Assembly: GCA_049511115.1 (NCBI GenBank)
Contig: JBEKYH010000008.1
Coordinates: 1-25,300, forward strand
DNA length: 25,300 bases
Source: JBEKYH01 sp049511115
Lineage (GTDB): Bacteria > Planctomycetota > Phycisphaerae > Tepidisphaerales > Tepidisphaeraceae
Direction: 5' to 3'
Of this stretch, positions 23,773 to 25,300 are shown one piece after another (positions within the stretch are counted from its first letter, which is position 1; the number at the start of each line of letters is the position of its first letter). A program made the translations under genes and the position numbers. The notes under the pieces are model-generated. The model was not told the DNA's origin. It did no database searches and saw nothing but the letters and a program-made list of their open reading frames with translations.

Positions 23773-23778
23773 ATTGTA
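23773..23778 (-). promoter_or_regulatory. -10 TACAAT of purL
   Basis: On the minus strand TACAAT ends 6 nt before the purL ATG. TTCAAC lies 17 bp further upstream as a weak -35, at the edge of the long inverted repeat. A leaderless message is expected. Confidence 0.55.
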
Positions 23779-23798
23779 GCGAGGGGAAAAAGAAAGTT

Positions 23799-24082
23799 GA
23801 ACGCCGAGACGCCGAAGACGCCGAGAAGACAATGCAAAGACTTAAACTAGACGCGAAGCCGGCGAAGAAAATGCAAGACACACCACAGAGGACACGGAGG
23901 ACGCAGAGGTAAATCAAAATTCAGATTGATTTTGGTTTTCCTCTGTGTCCTCTGTGCCCTCAAGCGAGGCGCAGCCGAGCGGGCGGTGAGTTCGCATTTT
24001 TGATTTTTTTCCTTGGCTTTCTTCGCGTCTTCGCGTTTAAGTCTTTGCATTGTCTTCTCGGCGTCTTGGCGTCTCGGCGTTC
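23799..24082. repeat. nested long inverted repeat (284 bp)
   Basis: Outer arms 23799-23847 and 24035-24082 are complementary over 48 bases with a single one-base gap. They start GAACGCCGAGACGCC and end in GACTTAAAC. Inside lie weaker matching segments (GCGAAG-rich, about 23853-23875 with 24010-24034). The core is an 'accacagaggacac' inverted repeat (about 23883-23910 with 23938-23960). The right outer arm runs into the stop codon of the glycosyltransferase gene, and the left arm ends just before the purL promoter. Confidence 0.9.
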
Positions 24083-25214
24083 ATTCTCCTTCTTGGCCAC
24101 CCAAAGCGCTGACTTCCTCCGGCGCCGCGACCCCCGCCTTCGCCGCATGGTGTTTCGCGTGTAGCAAATCCAACGCCGCCGCGAATACCATGGCTGGCGT
24201 CACGCGCGTCATGCAGCGGTGATCCAGCGGGCATTTTTTCTTTTGGCACGGGCCGCAGAAAACCTTCACCGACGTCTGCCGCTCCTTGGCGTAATAGATT
24301 TCCGTCCACTCCGGATGGGTCGGGCCGAAGACCGTCACCACCGGCACGCCAAAGGCCGCGGCAATATGGCGCGGGCCGGTGTCGTTGGTCACCATCAAGT
24401 CGCTGCGGCGGATGATTTCCTTGAGCGAGCCGAGCTTCAGGCCGTGCGCCGCCAGATCAATGGCCGGCCGCTTGAGGTGGGAGAGCACCGACTCGACGAT
24501 CTGCCGTTCCTTGGGGGCCGAAACCGTCGCCCCGAGTTCATCCGTGAAACGGTCCGACAAATCCGCGAAATATTCGGGCAGCCAGCATTTGGCCGCGCCG
24601 AATTGGGCACCGGGATTCAATACAATCAGCGGCGGCTTGCCCATCGATCCCGGCCGGTAAATGCTCGGATCGATCTTGCACCGATGCAGCACGCTGTGCC
24701 CATGCCGCCGCTCGGCATCGGTCACGAATAACTCCATCGTGAGGTCTTTGTGCGGACTCCCCAGGTATTGCGCCAGCCCCAGGTAATACTTGATGATCGG
24801 CGTGGGCAGAAACTTCCCCCGATCCTTCGGCGGCAGCAGCCGGTCGGTCAGCAAAAACCCGCGCCCGTCGCGCTCGTAGCCGAGGATTTGCTTGATGTTG
24901 GCCATCTTGCAGACCAGCGCCGTCTGAAACGAATTGGGCAGCAAAATGGCCAGATCAAACTTGGCCGCGCGCAACCGCGCCGCGACATCGAAAATCCCCT
25001 TGCCGGCTTTCTTTCGCGTCTTGCCGGCGCGATAGGTGATGAGCTTGTCCGCCCACGGCATCCCCGCGCAGATCGGCTTGATGTTCCGCTTCATGAGAAA
25101 GCTGATGTGCGCATCGGGATACAGATGCCGAATGGCCCGGAGCGTCGGCGTGGCCATCACGGCGTCGCCTACCCAACTGGGTTGCACCACCAATACTTTC
25201 CCCGGCCCGGACAT
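24081..25214 (-). CDS. waaF: ADP-heptose:LPS heptosyltransferase-family glycosyltransferase (GT9)
   Basis: GT9 enzymes add heptose, or a related sugar, from an ADP-sugar to the lipopolysaccharide core at the inner face of the cytoplasmic membrane. The 377-residue protein has the N-terminal VVQPSWVGDAVMATPTLRAI, the acceptor-domain LNPGAQFGAAKCWLPEYFADL, the nucleotide-sugar site NDTGPRHIAAAFGVPVV with VFGPTHPEWT, and the CGPCQKKKCPLDHRCM block typical of WaaF-like members. A WaaF role in heptose II transfer is plausible, but planctomycete relatives are diverse, so the symbol is approximate. The ATG at 25214 lies 8 nt after TATACT; an upstream in-frame extension overlaps the previous gene and is rejected. 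The C-terminal tail of about 20 residues is Ala-rich and variable. Confidence 0.9.
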   Translation of the reverse strand: MSGPGKVLVVQPSWVGDAVMATPTLRAIRHLYPDAHISFLMKRNIKPICAGMPWADKLITYRAGKTRKKAGKGIFDVAARLRAAKFDLAILLPNSFQTALVCKMANIKQILGYERDGRGFLLTDRLLPPKDRGKFLPTPIIKYYLGLAQYLGSPHKDLTMELFVTDAERRHGHSVLHRCKIDPSIYRPGSMGKPPLIVLNPGAQFGAAKCWLPEYFADLSDRFTDELGATVSAPKERQIVESVLSHLKRPAIDLAAHGLKLGSLKEIIRRSDLMVTNDTGPRHIAAAFGVPVVTVFGPTHPEWTEIYYAKERQTSVKVFCGPCQKKKCPLDHRCMTRVTPAMVFAAALDLLHAKHHAAKAGVAAPEEVSALGGQEGE

Positions 25215-25222
25215 GTCGTTTG

Positions 25223-25228
25223 AGTATA
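25223..25228 (-). promoter_or_regulatory. -10 TATACT of the glycosyltransferase gene
   Basis: On the minus strand TATACT lies 8 nt before the ATG and 8 nt after the preceding stop codon. TTGTCC with a 19-bp spacer is a weak -35. Confidence 0.5.
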
Positions 25229-25236
25229 ACAAGAAT

Positions 25237-25299
25237 TCAATTCCTTCGGACAATCTCCAGGTCCACAAAATCCCAGCCGTCGTTATACACCAGCGTCCG
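25237..25299 (-). CDS. C-terminal end of an unidentified protein (partial)
   Basis: The last 20 codons of a minus-strand frame that enters from the right edge and stops at 25237. They read RTLVYNDGWDFVDLEIVRRN, a protein-like, strand-rich sequence. It ends 22 bp before the glycosyltransferase start, in the same orientation. Too little is visible to name it. Confidence 0.5.
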   Translation of the reverse strand, partial: RTLVYNDGWDFVDLEIVRRN

Positions 25300-25300
25300 C

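Overview
The window looks like a chromosome segment of a GC-rich bacterium, probably a Planctomycetota member (Phycisphaerae-like). This is an inference from several traits seen together: a signal-peptide protein ending in an LPSS-type PEP-CTERM-like anchor, a PurL carrying two N-terminal PurS-like units, a fucose-isomerase-like protein, scattered single housekeeping genes instead of long operons, and many dispersed inverted repeats of the 'accacagaggacac' and 'gtttaaggg' kinds. No rRNA, tRNA, CRISPR array, transposase or phage gene was found.

Left part (1-6721): the 3' part of a FecE/BtuD-type ABC ATPase, a hypothetical beta-rich protein, and an unrecognised four-helix membrane protein. A hybrid sensor histidine kinase follows, then queC, with sucC divergent from it. 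The kinase is bracketed by two direct copies of the last 67 bp of queC, so it appears to sit in a duplication or insertion at the queC 3' end. A perfect 10-bp dyad lies between queC and sucC.

Gene-poor part (6722-8580): 1.86 kb with no credible gene. It holds two foldable elements (6753-6838 and 7912-8026), a degenerate 69-bp tandem repeat, a REP-like hairpin and two 'cacagag' repeats.

Central part (8581-15668): an M24 aminopeptidase overlaps accB. accC follows after an inverted repeat, and together accB and accC supply the BCCP and biotin carboxylase parts of acetyl-CoA carboxylase. Next come a small membrane protein, a Phd/YefM-type antitoxin with no toxin beside it, a membrane-anchored coiled-coil protein, and a fucose-isomerase-like protein. 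The last overlaps a compact zeta-toxin-like P-loop kinase, which in turn overlaps a 69-aa candidate antitoxin that has its own promoter.

Right part (15686-25300): leuC (without leuD) is divergent from prmC. Then come a cardiolipin synthase and a secreted protein with a probable Cys-Gln thioester domain and a C-terminal sorting signal. PurL with two PurS-like units, a heptosyltransferase-family glycosyltransferase and the tail of one further gene complete the window.

At least five starts (queC, the 83-aa membrane protein, prmC, purL and the glycosyltransferase) lie only 6-10 nt downstream of a TATAAT, TACAAT or TATACT hexamer and lack a clear ribosome binding site. This suggests leaderless transcripts. 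Other genes (sucC, leuC, the kinase, the fucose-isomerase-like gene) have ordinary Shine-Dalgarno sites.
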